Shown: positions 1 through 12,602, counted from the stretch's first letter. The stretch is 64,000 bases of DNA from Bifidobacterium sp. (GCF_022640935.1 NZ_JALCCV010000003.1:1-64000); one strand, 5' to 3'. The notes: generated from the letters alone by a model not told the origin. A program made the numbers and translations.

Positions 1-3260
<3,260 letters not shown>

Positions 3261-3264
<4 letters not shown>

Positions 3265-4193
3265 TCCCCGCGCGCCCGAGCCAGGGTCCCGGCCAAGAGG
3301 AGGGCACTGCGAAGCGTTCCAGCTTCGGATTGCGGCTGAGCAATTCGATGGCGACATACGGGCCGCTGTGCATCGGGATTGACCCTCATCGCAAGATCCT
3401 GACCGACTGGGGCTACAACGTGGACGCCGGGGGCGCCGAGATGTTCTCGATGCGTATGCTGCAGGCGTCACGCGGCCGAGCGGCTGCTGTCAAATTCCAG
3501 ACTTCGATGTTCGAACGCTACGGTTCCAAAGGCTTTGCGGCGCTTGAGCGCGTGCTGTATGCCGCACGGCAGATGAACATCATCACTATCGTCGACTGTT
3601 TGCGCGGCGGCTTGCCCACTACGATCTCGGCGCTCTCCGACGCCTATTTCAGGCCTGATTCGCCCATGCTGGCCGATGCGATCACCTTGCTGCCGTACTA
3701 CGGGGCGCGCTCGATCAATCCGCTGGTAGATGAGGCGCTCAACAATGGCCGCGGCGTGTTCGTGGCTTCGCTTACCTCGAATCAGGAGGGCGCGAGTCTG
3801 CAGACCGCCATTCGGCAGAGTGGCGAATACCGGGGCCAGACCGTGGCCTACGGCATCGCAAGCTGCGCACAGAAATTCAACGACGGCATTGACTGCATGG
3901 GTTCGGTCGGCCTGATCATCGGCGCGACCATAGGCCAATGGATGAACCAAATCGGCGTCGATCCAGCCAGTTTCTCCGGGCCGATCCTTTCGCCAGGCTA
4001 CGGCTGGCAGGGCGCTGAGGCCAATGATCTCAAAACTGTATTCCACGGCACCAAAGGCAATGTGCTGGTCACGGTGTCGCGCTTCATCGCCTCGCATGGG
4101 CCGGACATCTCCGAATTGTCGCAGGCTACCGAATCTATCGCATTGGATATACGCCAGGCGTTGTTGGAAGCGACCGAGGAGAGGCGGAGATGA
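3261..4193 (+). CDS. pyrF: Orotidine 5'-phosphate decarboxylase-like protein, catalytic motif degenerate
   Basis: Homologue of the long (type 2, mycobacterial) OMP decarboxylase, 310 residues, the enzyme that turns OMP into UMP. Family marks are FGLRL near residue 22, [10 protein letters not shown] at 34-43, AVKFQ with Lys78, and [16 protein letters not shown] mid-protein. The signature DxKRGDI, however, reads D112-C-L114-R-G-G117: Asp112 stays, but the catalytic Lys is Leu and the second Asp is Gly, so two of the four charged active-site residues (Lys-Asp-Lys-Asp) are gone. The rest of the fold is well kept and the gene is intact, overlapping carB and gmk by ATGA at both ends. I infer an inactive or repurposed paralogue, with an active pyrF elsewhere in the genome, perhaps in a pyrimidine operon. 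A sequence error is unlikely, because both residues differ without a frameshift. Confidence 0.85.
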
Positions 4194-4861
4194 CCGAAAC
4201 TGAAGATGTACACGCTCGCGAGACGGATTCGAGCAATGGAGTCGAGGCCGGCCGCGAGAGCCGCAATGGTCACGGGAATCGCAACGGCCGCCTGATCGTC
4301 CTGACCGGTCCTACAGCCGTCGGCAAAGGCACTGTGGAGGCCGAGCTCAGAGCGCACCATCCCGAGGTCTGGGTATCCGTCTCCGCCACGACGCGTGCCC
4401 CTCGCCCCGGCGAGGTGAACGGCCGCAATTACTGGTTCATGTCGGAAGGGGATTTTCTCAGCAAAGAGGCCAACGGCTGGTTCCTCGAGACCGCCATCGT
4501 GCACAATATGGCACATTACGGCACACCGCTGCAGCCTGTGCTCGACCATATCGCCCAGAACACGCCCACGATTCTCGAAATCGACCTGCAAGGCGCGCGG
4601 CGCGTCAAAAGCAAGGCTGCAGGCATGGGGCTGGACGTCGTCTATGTATTCATCGCCCCGCCAAGCTATGACGAGCTGGTGCGTCGCCTGGTCGGCCGCG
4701 GCACCGAAAACGAAGAGCAGCGCAAAAAACGCCTGGAGACCGCGAAGCTGGAACTCGCCTCGGAGGGCGAATTCGATGTGACCATCGTCAACAACAGCAT
4801 CGAACAATGCGCCGAGGATCTCTGGGCCATCATCGCCAAGGAATATGGGCTTGAGCGCTAG
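4190..4861 (+). CDS. gmk: Guanylate kinase
   Basis: Phosphorylates GMP to GDP with ATP in purine nucleotide salvage and synthesis. The P-loop is GPTAVGKGT at residues 40-48, followed by the GMP-binding stretch SATTRAPRPGEVNGRNYWF and the conserved LEIDLQGARRVK. At 223 residues it is slightly long because of a hydrophilic N-terminal tail of about 32 residues rich in E, G, N and R, with no recognisable motif. The start ATG overlaps the stop of the pyrF-like gene (ATGA). Many actinobacteria carry mihF between pyrF and gmk; it is absent here. Downstream, a small GGGTG-CTT-CACCC hairpin (4922-4934) is the only terminator-like element. Confidence 0.96.
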   Translation: MTETEDVHARETDSSNGVEAGRESRNGHGNRNGRLIVLTGPTAVGKGTVEAELRAHHPEVWVSVSATTRAPRPGEVNGRNYWFMSEGDFLSKEANGWFLETAIVHNMAHYGTPLQPVLDHIAQNTPTILEIDLQGARRVKSKAAGMGLDVVYVFIAPPSYDELVRRLVGRGTENEEQRKKRLETAKLELASEGEFDVTIVNNSIEQCAEDLWAIIAKEYGLER

Positions 4862-5036
4862 ATGAAACGGGTTCTGTACCCTTTGCCATTTCAATGCTAA
4901 TGCATGTCTATCTAGAGCGCAGGGTGCTTCACCCAGACACCGCGAAGTGTTAGAGTTGTCTTGAGCCAAACGGCTCGTGGACAAGGCAGCATACAGTAGC
5001 AAAGTTGCACCGTAGCACATGAATGGAGTGGTTCAT

Positions 5037-5822
5037 ATGTCTGATCAAAGAGTTGTAGTCATCACCGGCAGCGGCCGGGGCATCGGCAAGGGGATTGCCG
5101 AGCGCCTTGCGAAAGACGGCTACGCCGTGGTCATCGCCGACTTGGATCCTAAGACCGCCGGGGAGACGGCGCAGGAACTTGTCGGCAAAGGCTTCAATGC
5201 GGTCAGCGTCGCGGGGGACGTATCCAAGAAGGAGGATCACGAGAAGTTCGTGAACAAGGCGGTCGAAGAGTTCGGCCGGCTGGATACGTACATCAACAAC
5301 GCCGGCATCGCGCAGATCAAGCTGTTGCAGGACGTGACCCCCGAGGATATGGAGAGGATCTTCAAGATCAACGTCTTCGGTGACCTGTACGGCATCCAGG
5401 CGGCGACTGAACAGTTCCGCAGGCAGGATGATGGCGAGCGTATCCGCAAGATCATCAACGCCTCCAGCATTGCCGGCCATATCGCCTTCGACCTGCTCGG
5501 CGCGTATTCGGCGACCAAATTCGCCGTGCGCGGACTCACCCAAGCCGCGGCCAAGGAAGTGGGCCGCGACCACATCACGGTCAACGCCTACTGCCCGGGC
5601 ATCGTCGGCACCGATATGTGGGACCTGATCGACGCGAAAATGGTCGAGCTCAAGGGCGGCGAAACGGGCCAGTACCTCAAGCAGTATGCGCAGTCGATTA
5701 CATTGGGCCGTGTGGAGACGGCGGAAGACGTGGCCAACTACGTGTCCTACCTCGCATCGCCGGACTCTGATTACATGACTGGACAGTCGGTGCAGATCGA
5801 CGGCGGCATCCAGTTCATCTGA
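5037..5822 (+). CDS. Short-chain dehydrogenase, diacetyl/acetoin (2,3-butanediol) reductase type
   Basis: Classical SDR of 261 residues with the NAD(P) motif TGSGRGIG at 10-17, NNAG at 87-90, the catalytic Ser at 143/144 and Tyr157-x3-Lys161, ending in the usual TGQSVQIDGG. The overall sequence resembles diacetyl reductase/meso-butanediol dehydrogenase (ButA/BudC), which reduces diacetyl or acetoin and reoxidises NADH; the substrate is inferred. The start at 5037 follows GGAG (5025-5028); an in-frame ATG at 5019 lacks a ribosome site. The upstream region has an interrupted inverted repeat at 4956-4984 (TTGTC / GACAA around GAGCC / GGCTC) just before a possible -10 TACAGT (4992-4997), a candidate operator. 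It stands alone and ends at a strong hairpin. Confidence 0.85.
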   Translation: MSDQRVVVITGSGRGIGKGIAERLAKDGYAVVIADLDPKTAGETAQELVGKGFNAVSVAGDVSKKEDHEKFVNKAVEEFGRLDTYINNAGIAQIKLLQDVTPEDMERIFKINVFGDLYGIQAATEQFRRQDDGERIRKIINASSIAGHIAFDLLGAYSATKFAVRGLTQAAAKEVGRDHITVNAYCPGIVGTDMWDLIDAKMVELKGGETGQYLKQYAQSITLGRVETAEDVANYVSYLASPDSDYMTGQSVQIDGGIQFI

Positions 5823-5921
5823 TTTCGTTGGCCCGCACGGCGGGTCTGGCATGGCAGCGTGGCGAGTTCTTTCCTTGCACGTGCTGCTTGACATGCAGTA
5901 GCTCATCACGCGTTCCATTCA

Positions 5922-5949
5922 AAGGCCTCGCCGTTCGCGGCGGGGCCTT
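5922..5949 (+). terminator. Hairpin terminator after the SDR gene
   Basis: A 12-bp stem, AAGGCCTCGCCG (5922-5933) with CGGCGGGGCCTT (5938-5949), contains one G-T pair and closes a TTCG tetraloop, a very stable form. There is no long T-run after it. It lies 100 bases past the SDR stop. Confidence 0.75.
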
Positions 5950-6469
5950 GATCATATCTGCGTCATGTTCTATCCGCTTTCTGTTGGGTTGTTTTCTTGT
6001 ATATGATGCAGCGCGTCGGAATCTCGTAGTGTCGGCCTCGTGGCTACCTTGCAATGATCCGGCAACGATAGTATCGGCTTTATGTGTGGTAGGTTTCAGT
6101 CTCTGCGAACATCTGCCGGCCTTTATGCGCGGGTGGCATCGACTTCGGGTGCTGCCGCCGCTAAACGACGTATTTCGGTGCAATATATTCGAGGTCGCAG
6201 TGAAGCGGTGCCACCAACAAGCCTGATAGATGTCCGCGACACCTCAAACCTGCCTCAGATATAAGCCCGATGTACGCAAAACGCGGGAGATTTTCGGCTT
6301 GCCAAGCCGTTCCAGCAGAGACAGGAGGACAAGATGAATCTTCGGCAAACCGCGGATGAAAAGCGTTCGATATAGACGATCTGCGTGGCCATGCTTGGAT
6401 AGTGTGGAATCGAAGACGGGAACAGGCCCGTCGGGTCGGAACGTGGATGGCCGAGGGGAGCGAAGGCAT
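5950..6469. other. Long non-coding stretch with possible gene remnants
   Basis: About 520 bases without a convincing gene. Two items stand out. A 60-codon frame at 6082-6264 begins MCGRF with Arg at position 9 and Leu at 14, which matches the N terminus of SRAP/HMCES (YedK) proteins, but the similarity stops there. A 13-codon frame at 6335-6376 (MNLRQTADEKRSI) has a near-ideal ribosome site (AGGAGGA, 6 bases before ATG) and lies about 90 bases before the next gene; it could be a leader peptide or a relic. Neither is called as a gene. Confidence 0.4.
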
Positions 6470-6712
6470 ATGAACAGGAAAACATGGATAAAGTCGGCGG
6501 CATTGACTGCAGCGGGCATTGTCGCGGCCGCCGGCATGATGATCGGCATGATCGTATGCGCTGTTTCGGCTGATGCCGATCTGGCCCATGTCGGGATGGG
6601 TATCCTGCTGCTGCTTACGGTCGGCGGCATGCTCAGTGCGATGGTGCTGCCAGGGCGCGTATCCGGCAGTGGCAGCATGCCTTGCAATCCGCACAAGGAG
6701 ATCGAGGTTTAA
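6470..6712 (+). CDS. Small two-helix membrane protein, unknown function
   Basis: Eighty residues starting MNRKTWIKSAAL. There are two hydrophobic spans, about 10-31 (AAGIVAAAGMMIGMIVCAV) and 39-57 (GMGILLLLTVGGMLSAMVL), with a positively charged N terminus and a short hydrophilic tail ending HKEIEV. The ATG at 6470 follows GAGGGGAG (about 10 bases upstream); an upstream in-frame start at 6356 has no site and would add an Arg-rich stretch. I do not recognise the family. It converges on the LysR gene. The membrane-like composition and ribosome site make it a probable real gene. Confidence 0.6.
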   Translation: MNRKTWIKSAALTAAGIVAAAGMMIGMIVCAVSADADLAHVGMGILLLLTVGGMLSAMVLPGRVSGSGSMPCNPHKEIEV

Positions 6713-6888
6713 AAAACTGCCTGGTGGAAGTCGGCGGCGGGGCGACCAGCTAAGATGCAGTTGGGATTGCCGAGGATACGTGGGCGAACATGGGAGTGCA
6801 TGTCTGAGGCTTATGCGGGTATGCCCCTGCGATCGTACTGGTTTCTGTGATTTCAGGAAGGCCGGTATTGATATGTACACCTCGGGTT

Positions 6889-7815
6889 TCAGACGTCGAT
6901 AAGCGTGTAGCCGTGCGACGCGACGACTTCGCGCAACTTGACGAGATAGGTTTCGGCGGCGTTGGAAAGCTTGGCGCGTTCGTTGCTGATCCAGCCCAGC
7001 AGCATGGTCTCGTCGGATTCGAGGGGCACGGTGACGATCTTCTCGTTGTTGAGATCCCCGTTGTCGATGCCGGTGCACACCGTGTAACCGTTGAGACCGA
7101 TGATGAAGTTGAGGATCGTCGCCCGGTCGGTCACGTTGATCTGCTTGGGGGAGTAGTCCGGCCAGACCGCCTCCTCGGCAAAGTAGAAACTGCCTTCCTC
7201 GCCTTGCTCGTATTGGATGAACGGGTAGGGCTTGAGATCGTCCATCGTCACCCTGCGCTTGGTAGCGAGCGGATTGCTGCGAGCGATGAATACATGCAGC
7301 GGCGCACGGAAGAGCGGATGGAAATCCAGATGCTTCTCGCGCAGCAGCTTGCCGATCACGTCCTTGTTGAAATCCGACAGGTACAGCAGGCCGACCTCGG
7401 AGAGCATGTTGGCGACCTGATTGATGATATCTTTCGTGCGGGTTTCGCGGATCGTGAACTCGTACTCGTCGGATTTCGTCGAGTTGATCATCTCCACGAA
7501 AGCCTCCACGGCGAACATGTAATGCTGCGTGGAGACGGCGCACAGCTGCTTGCGCGGCTTCGCGTTCTTGTAACGCTCCTCGAGCAGCGCGGCCTGGTCG
7601 AGCACTTGCCGGGCGTAGGTGAGGAATTCCGCGCCGTCGATGGTCAGCGCGATGCCCTGTGAGGAGCGGGTGAAGATCTCGATGTGCAGCTCGTTCTCCA
7701 GCTCCTTCACCGAGGAGCTCAGGGCAGGCTGCGACACATAGAGTTCATGTGAGGCCTCGTTCATGGAGCCGCATTCGACTATTTTGACGATGTATTTGAG
7801 CTGGAGCAGTGTCAT
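6889..7815 (-). CDS. LysR-family transcriptional regulator
   Basis: DNA-binding regulator of 308 residues. The N-terminal winged helix-turn-helix is clear (LQLKYIVKIVECGSMNEASHEL then VSQPALSSSVKELENEL, residues 4-44), followed by a LysR substrate-binding domain from about 90 to the end. Two possible starts, 7833 and 7815, are not separated by a good ribosome site; 7815 (MTLLQLKYIV) fits the family start. The inducer and targets are unknown; no metabolic operon is divergent from it, and the nearest genes are the small membrane protein (convergent) and a HAD hydrolase on the same strand. Autoregulation from the 235-base upstream gap is usual for the family but no operator is obvious. Confidence 0.9.
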   Translation of the reverse strand: MTLLQLKYIVKIVECGSMNEASHELYVSQPALSSSVKELENELHIEIFTRSSQGIALTIDGAEFLTYARQVLDQAALLEERYKNAKPRKQLCAVSTQHYMFAVEAFVEMINSTKSDEYEFTIRETRTKDIINQVANMLSEVGLLYLSDFNKDVIGKLLREKHLDFHPLFRAPLHVFIARSNPLATKRRVTMDDLKPYPFIQYEQGEEGSFYFAEEAVWPDYSPKQINVTDRATILNFIIGLNGYTVCTGIDNGDLNNEKIVTVPLESDETMLLGWISNERAKLSNAAETYLVKLREVVASHGYTLIDV

Positions 7816-8050
7816 AAATATCTTGTATAGCATCGAGGGTATACGGAAATGCTACTTATAACGAAGATCGGGTTGCCGTGAGTGCTCGATCATGGTGTGG
7901 CGTCAATATCGTTGTATGACGTTTTCAGAAACGATAAAACCGCAGGATTCCGCCATTTCCGAATTCTCAAAAACCGCATATGGCGATCAATGCGCCGCAT
8001 GATGGTTCGCACGGTTTCGTTGCGCATTTCCTATCCGAATGCTGGACTGG

Positions 8051-8707
8051 CTACACACGCACGCCGAGGCGCTGCAGATCGCGCCGAGCCGTGCCTCCAT
8101 CAGTGAACTGCAGGCCGTGGATGCCGACGGCGTTGGCGCCGTTGACATTGCGGGCGGTGTCATCGAAGAATACGCATTGATTTGCCTCAAGGCCGAAACG
8201 GCGCAGCGTCAGCTCGTAGATATCGGCATTCGGCTTTCGTTTGTGTTCGAAGCCTGAGACCACAGTGCCGCCGAGCAAGGTTTCGAGCTGCGGAAAACGG
8301 TCAAAAGCCGTGTGGAAGGTCTCGTGCGACCAGTTGGTCAGCCCCCACACGCCGATGCCCGCGCTGCGCAGATCAGCGAGCAGCACCTCCATGCCGGGGA
8401 TCATGCGAGGCAATGCATCGGCGTAGTGCTCGATGTAATACGTGAAGACCTGGGCCATGCCATCGCCGAATTCCTCGCGGTATTGCACGATAAGTTCGGC
8501 GAACTCCTCGCCCGAATCCATATGGTCCTCGTAGCGGTAAAAGCCATACGGGTCGCTGTCGGCGCAGATCGCGTCCACCAGGTCGCTAGGGAAACGGCCC
8601 TCGAGACACGCCCGGCATTGCCAGTCGATGAGCACGCCGCAGAAGTCGAAAATCACATCGGTGATCGTGTCATCGGCGTTGCCAACCGCTCGGGATATGT
8701 CGGTCAT
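8051..8707 (-). CDS. HAD-superfamily hydrolase (HAD-IA), paralogue of the gene at 52987
   Basis: A 218-residue HAD-fold protein. Motif I is DVIFDFCGVLIDW with nucleophile Asp21; the usual +2 Asp is Cys23, as in the DFGGVL-type branch of HAD-IA enzymes. Motif II is in GVWGLTNWSHETF, motif III Lys in GFEHKRKPNADIYEL, and motif IV is VFFDDTARNVNGANAVG. The start at 8707 is chosen because GGAG stands 7 bases before it; the ATG directly in front and the one at 8779 are less well placed. A second gene in this window (52987-53700) shares GVWGL-NW, VVSGF, RKP-IYEL, RRFG and GAN-G, so the two are paralogues. Substrate unknown; phosphatase or dehalogenase chemistry is possible. Confidence 0.85.
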   Translation of the reverse strand: MTDISRAVGNADDTITDVIFDFCGVLIDWQCRACLEGRFPSDLVDAICADSDPYGFYRYEDHMDSGEEFAELIVQYREEFGDGMAQVFTYYIEHYADALPRMIPGMEVLLADLRSAGIGVWGLTNWSHETFHTAFDRFPQLETLLGGTVVSGFEHKRKPNADIYELTLRRFGLEANQCVFFDDTARNVNGANAVGIHGLQFTDGGTARRDLQRLGVRV

Positions 8708-8932
8708 CATCCAGCTCCGTGTTTCGTAATGGTGTGCAGCGCAAGGTACGCATGAACCAGCGTAACGCATGGCCAGCATCCGTCATTGCAGGCATGGTGA
8801 AATGCCCTGGCGACGTGCCCGAGTCGCGCCGCCCAAGTCAAGGGTTGGCAGTTACGGATGGCGGCATTCCGCCGCTGCATAATCCCATGGGCATACTTGT
8901 GCAGGCGTGTCGGCGTTCGACGCGCGCCGGTC

Positions 8933-10795
8933 TCAGGGCAGCAGCTCTTCGACGGCTTCGCCGATCGCATGAACGACGTCCGAGGCAACGATAGGATGCC
9001 CGACGTTGCGTTCGGTTGTGGCCTGTGGCGCGCCAAACACCTGCGGCGGCCGCCACCCTTGCTGATCGCTGTCTGCGGCGATGCCGGCGGCCAGACCATG
9101 CAGATACGCAGCCGCGGCGGCCACTTCGGCATTCAGCGCCGTATCCTGCTGCAGGAGACCGTCTTGCTGGGCGAGCAGCGCACCCATGATTCCAGCGAGC
9201 ACATCGCCGGCCCCGGCAGTGGCGAGCCATGCGGGAGCTGACCCGGAAATAAGCGTGCGCGTGCCGCCGTCGCCGTCATCGCCGACGACGATGGTGACGG
9301 CGCCTTTGAGCAGCACGGTCGCGCCGGTGATCGTATGCGCCCGCTGCGCCCAGCGCCACGGCTCGGCCTGCACTTGGCTGCTGTCGATGTCCTCGCCAAG
9401 GTCGGCGAGCAAGTCGGCCAGCTCGCCCGCATGCGGGGTGAGCACCACCTGCGGCGGAACGTGGGCGGGAAGCAGATCAAGCGCCCCCGCATCCACGCAT
9501 AGTGCAGGCATGTCGTAAGCCTCGATCGTGCTCGGACCATTGTGCGTGGCATCGGTATCCGCGCTATCCCCGGCAGCTGTCGTGATCTCGGTGTCTGGTT
9601 CAATGCCATCGCCATTCAGCTCATCGCCCGTCGAATAGTGGGCGAGCAAGGCGGCGATCGTGCTGCGCTGCACGTCGATGCCGGTTTCGTCCGCGTTCGC
9701 TGTAGGCACGCCAGACCCGACGACCCATGATTGCACGCGGCCTTTGCCGATCACGGCTTCGGGCAGCGCGTTCAGCACCATATCCTGCGCACGCTGCGGC
9801 CCCATGTAGCGGATCATGCCGGTATTCGTGCGGGCTGCGGCAGCAGCGCCCAGCACTGCGGCGCCCGGGAAACGCGTGGAGCCGGTGATCAGCCCGACGA
9901 CGCCGCGCGAGTATTTGGCGTCGTCCAGACAGGGAAGCCGGATGGCTTGGCGCGCCAGCTCGTCATCGACGGCTTCGATTGCAGGCCGCTGTTCATCGAT
10001 GTCGAAGCTGAAATCCACCAGCGTGACCGCGCCGCAGGCGTACGCGGCCGGTGGCAGCATCGCGCAGGGCTTCATTGCGCCGAACATCACCGTCGCATCC
10101 GCCGGGATATACGGTCCGGGCAACGTGCCATCGCCTACGCCGATGCCTGATGGAGTATCGATGGCAAGCACCAGAGGCGTATCGCGGTCATAGTCCTGCC
10201 GCTGATCGTGGATCGCCGGGCTGGACGGCAGCTCTCCTTCGAGCCCCAGGGACTTCGCAAGCGTCGAGGGAATGCCGCGCAGCACACCATGGACGCCGAT
10301 GCCGGTCATCGCGTCAAGCAGCAGATCGGCCTGCGAAGCCAAAGTGATGGCCGTGTGGAGCCGTTCGCCGGCCTCTCCTGCACTGAAGCCTGAAGCACAT
10401 CCGGGAATGTCGGACTGCGGGTCGAGCACCAGCATCTTGCCGCCAGCCTGCACAAAGGCGGCGAAAGCCGCCTGATGCAGCGAGCGTCCCACGGCGACGG
10501 CCGTAACGGCAGCGCCTTCATGGGCCAGTTCCGCAGCCGCATACAGGCCGTCGCCGCCATTGTCGCCGGCGCCGGCGAGCAGCACGACCTGCGATTCGCC
10601 GATGTCCAGACCAGCGTCGGCGAGCATGCGCGAAGCCATGCGGGCTGCGGCTCCCGCAGCCATACGCATCAGCGGCACGTCTCGCTCAAGCAGCGGCCGC
10701 TCCATCGCCCGTATCGTACGCACGTCATAGGCGGCGTGCAATAGCGTGGCCAAACGTCCAGAATCCTCGGCAATGCGTTCCACGTTGCTTTCCAT
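8933..10795 (-). CDS. nnr: Bifunctional NAD(P)HX epimerase/dehydratase
   Basis: Repairs hydrated NADH/NADPH: the N-terminal YjeF_N (epimerase) domain interconverts R and S NAD(P)HX, and the C-terminal ribokinase-like domain dehydrates the S form using ADP or ATP. The N domain carries AGAGDNGGDG at 74-83. The C domain carries NTGMIRYMGP, VVLTPHAGELADLL and the catalytic ATAGAGDVLAG near 528. At 620 residues it is longer than the usual 500 or so, mainly from an Asp/Thr-rich insertion near residues 395-430 before the DAGALDLL segment. The ATG at 10795 has GGGAGG 6 bases upstream. It stands alone in a non-operon setting, with the ABC-F gene upstream on the same strand. Confidence 0.93.
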   Translation of the reverse strand: MESNVERIAEDSGRLATLLHAAYDVRTIRAMERPLLERDVPLMRMAAGAAARMASRMLADAGLDIGESQVVLLAGAGDNGGDGLYAAAELAHEGAAVTAVAVGRSLHQAAFAAFVQAGGKMLVLDPQSDIPGCASGFSAGEAGERLHTAITLASQADLLLDAMTGIGVHGVLRGIPSTLAKSLGLEGELPSSPAIHDQRQDYDRDTPLVLAIDTPSGIGVGDGTLPGPYIPADATVMFGAMKPCAMLPPAAYACGAVTLVDFSFDIDEQRPAIEAVDDELARQAIRLPCLDDAKYSRGVVGLITGSTRFPGAAVLGAAAAARTNTGMIRYMGPQRAQDMVLNALPEAVIGKGRVQSWVVGSGVPTANADETGIDVQRSTIAALLAHYSTGDELNGDGIEPDTEITTAAGDSADTDATHNGPSTIEAYDMPALCVDAGALDLLPAHVPPQVVLTPHAGELADLLADLGEDIDSSQVQAEPWRWAQRAHTITGATVLLKGAVTIVVGDDGDGGTRTLISGSAPAWLATAGAGDVLAGIMGALLAQQDGLLQQDTALNAEVAAAAAYLHGLAAGIAADSDQQGWRPPQVFGAPQATTERNVGHPIVASDVVHAIGEAVEELLP

Positions 10796-11000
10796 ACAAG
10801 GCCTCCCGATCGCAGCGGTTGCTTACCGTATCAACTGTAGTCCTGCGCAGGCATCGCAGATTGCCTTGGGCCTTAGGCTGAGCGCCCTAGAAACGCGGCC
10901 ACGCCGGATCGGGATAATGACGGCCGCCGACCGCACGGCGTCAATACAACAACGGTGCCGCCGCTGGATGCATCAGCAGCAGTGGCGCCGGCAGTCCGCC

Positions 11001-12602
11001 TTATTCCTCGGCGACCAGATCCAGATACGAGTCGTTCCAGAGGTCTTCGTCGCCGTCGGGCATGAGCAGCACGCGCTCGGGGTTGAGCGCCTGTACCGCC
11101 CCTTCGTCGTGGGTGACCAGGATGATTGCGCCCTCGTATTTGGCGATGGCCTTCAAGATCTCGTCGCGCGAGACCGGGTCGAGGTTGTTGGTCGGCTCGT
11201 CGAGCAGCAGCACGTTGGCACGCGAGGTCACGAGCGTGGCCAACGCGAGCCGCGTCTTCTCGCCGCCGGAGAGTACCTTGGTCGGCTTCATTGCGTCGTC
11301 GCCCGAGAACAGGAAACTGCCCAGGATCGAACGGGCCTGCGTGTTGTCGAGTTCGGGGGCCACATGCTGCAGATTCTCAAGCACGGACACATTGAGATCG
11401 AGCGTATCGTGCTCCTGCGCGAAATAGCCGATCTTGCAGCCGTGGCCATAAACGACTTCGCCGGTGTCGGGCTGTTCCTCGCAGGCCAGAATGCGCAGTG
11501 TCGTGGTCTTGCCGGCGCCATTGTATCCGAGAATGACTACGCGCGAGCCCTTGTCGATGGCTAGGTTGATGCCGGCGAACACGATATTCGAACCGTAAGC
11601 CTTGGATATCTCCTTGGCGGTAATCGGCGTGCGGCCGCAGGGAGCAGGCTCGGGGAACCGGATATCCGCCACCTTCTCCTGTTTTTCGGCTTCGCTGGTC
11701 TGGGAGAGCAGCCGTTCGGCGCGGCGCATCATGTTCTGTGCGGCGACGGCCTTGGTGGCCTTGGCATGCAGGCGGATGCCCTGCCTCATGAGGCGGTCGG
11801 CCTTCTTCTCGGCGACCTCGCGCTCACGCCGGCGACGTTCTTCGTCGACTACGCGCTGGCGCAGATAAGCCTTCCAGCCGAGCGAATACATGTCGATCTG
11901 CCCCAGCTGCGCGTCCAAGTGCCAGACTTTGTTCACCACTTCGTCCAGGAGCTCCGTGGAATGGGAGATGACGAGGAATCCACCCTCGAAGCGTTTGAGA
12001 TAGCCACGCAGCCATTCGATAGAATCGGCGTCCAAATGATTGGTCGGCTCGTCCAGGATCAGCGTGTCGGCATCGGAGAACAGGATGCGCGCCAGCTCGA
12101 TGCGGCGACGCTGGCCGCCGGAAAGCGTGCCCATCTGCTGCTCCATCGTCTCCTGCGGCAGTCCTAGGCTGTCGGCCATGGCGATGGCTTCGGATTGCGC
12201 CGCGTAGCCGCCGGCCTTCTCGAAGTCCTGCGTGGCCTTGTCGTAATGATCCATGGCCTTCATCATGATAGCGGGGTCCGGATTGGTCATATCCTTCTCC
12301 GATTTGCGCAGCCGGGTGATGATCTTGGCGATGTCGCGGGCGCTCATCAGCCGATCGAGCGCGGTCTGCTGTGGATCGGCGGCATGGGTATCCTGCGGCA
12401 GGTAGCCCAGCTTGCCGCTGACACGCACCTTGCCCGATGTGGGGAGCATATCGCCGGTAATGACCCTGGTCAACGTCGTCTTGCCGGCGCCATTGCGACC
12501 GACCAAGCCGATCTTGTCTCCTTTGGCTACATGAAAGTCAGTGGGATTGAGCAGCGTGCGCGCACCGATCTGAATCTCGAGTCCCTGTCCCTCAATCGCC
12601 AT
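11001..12602 (-). CDS. ABC-F family ATPase (ribosome-associated type)
   Basis: Soluble protein of 533 residues with two ABC ATPase domains and no membrane span. Domain 1 has Walker A GRNGAGKTT near 35, signature LSGGQRRRIELA near 160 and Walker B LILDEPTNHLD. A charged linker (RQRVVDEERRRREREVAEKKADRLMRQG is within it) joins domain 2, with GYNGAGKTTT, LSGGEKTRLALA and VLLLDEPTNNLD. ABC-F proteins act on the ribosome as translation factors or, in some cases, protect it from antibiotics. Nothing here identifies a resistance subtype; a housekeeping YkpA/EttA-like role is more likely. It is a single gene with a 400-base upstream gap. Confidence 0.92.
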   Translation of the reverse strand: MAIEGQGLEIQIGARTLLNPTDFHVAKGDKIGLVGRNGAGKTTLTRVITGDMLPTSGKVRVSGKLGYLPQDTHAADPQQTALDRLMSARDIAKIITRLRKSEKDMTNPDPAIMMKAMDHYDKATQDFEKAGGYAAQSEAIAMADSLGLPQETMEQQMGTLSGGQRRRIELARILFSDADTLILDEPTNHLDADSIEWLRGYLKRFEGGFLVISHSTELLDEVVNKVWHLDAQLGQIDMYSLGWKAYLRQRVVDEERRRREREVAEKKADRLMRQGIRLHAKATKAVAAQNMMRRAERLLSQTSEAEKQEKVADIRFPEPAPCGRTPITAKEISKAYGSNIVFAGINLAIDKGSRVVILGYNGAGKTTTLRILACEEQPDTGEVVYGHGCKIGYFAQEHDTLDLNVSVLENLQHVAPELDNTQARSILGSFLFSGDDAMKPTKVLSGGEKTRLALATLVTSRANVLLLDEPTNNLDPVSRDEILKAIAKYEGAIILVTHDEGAVQALNPERVLLMPDGDEDLWNDSYLDLVAEE

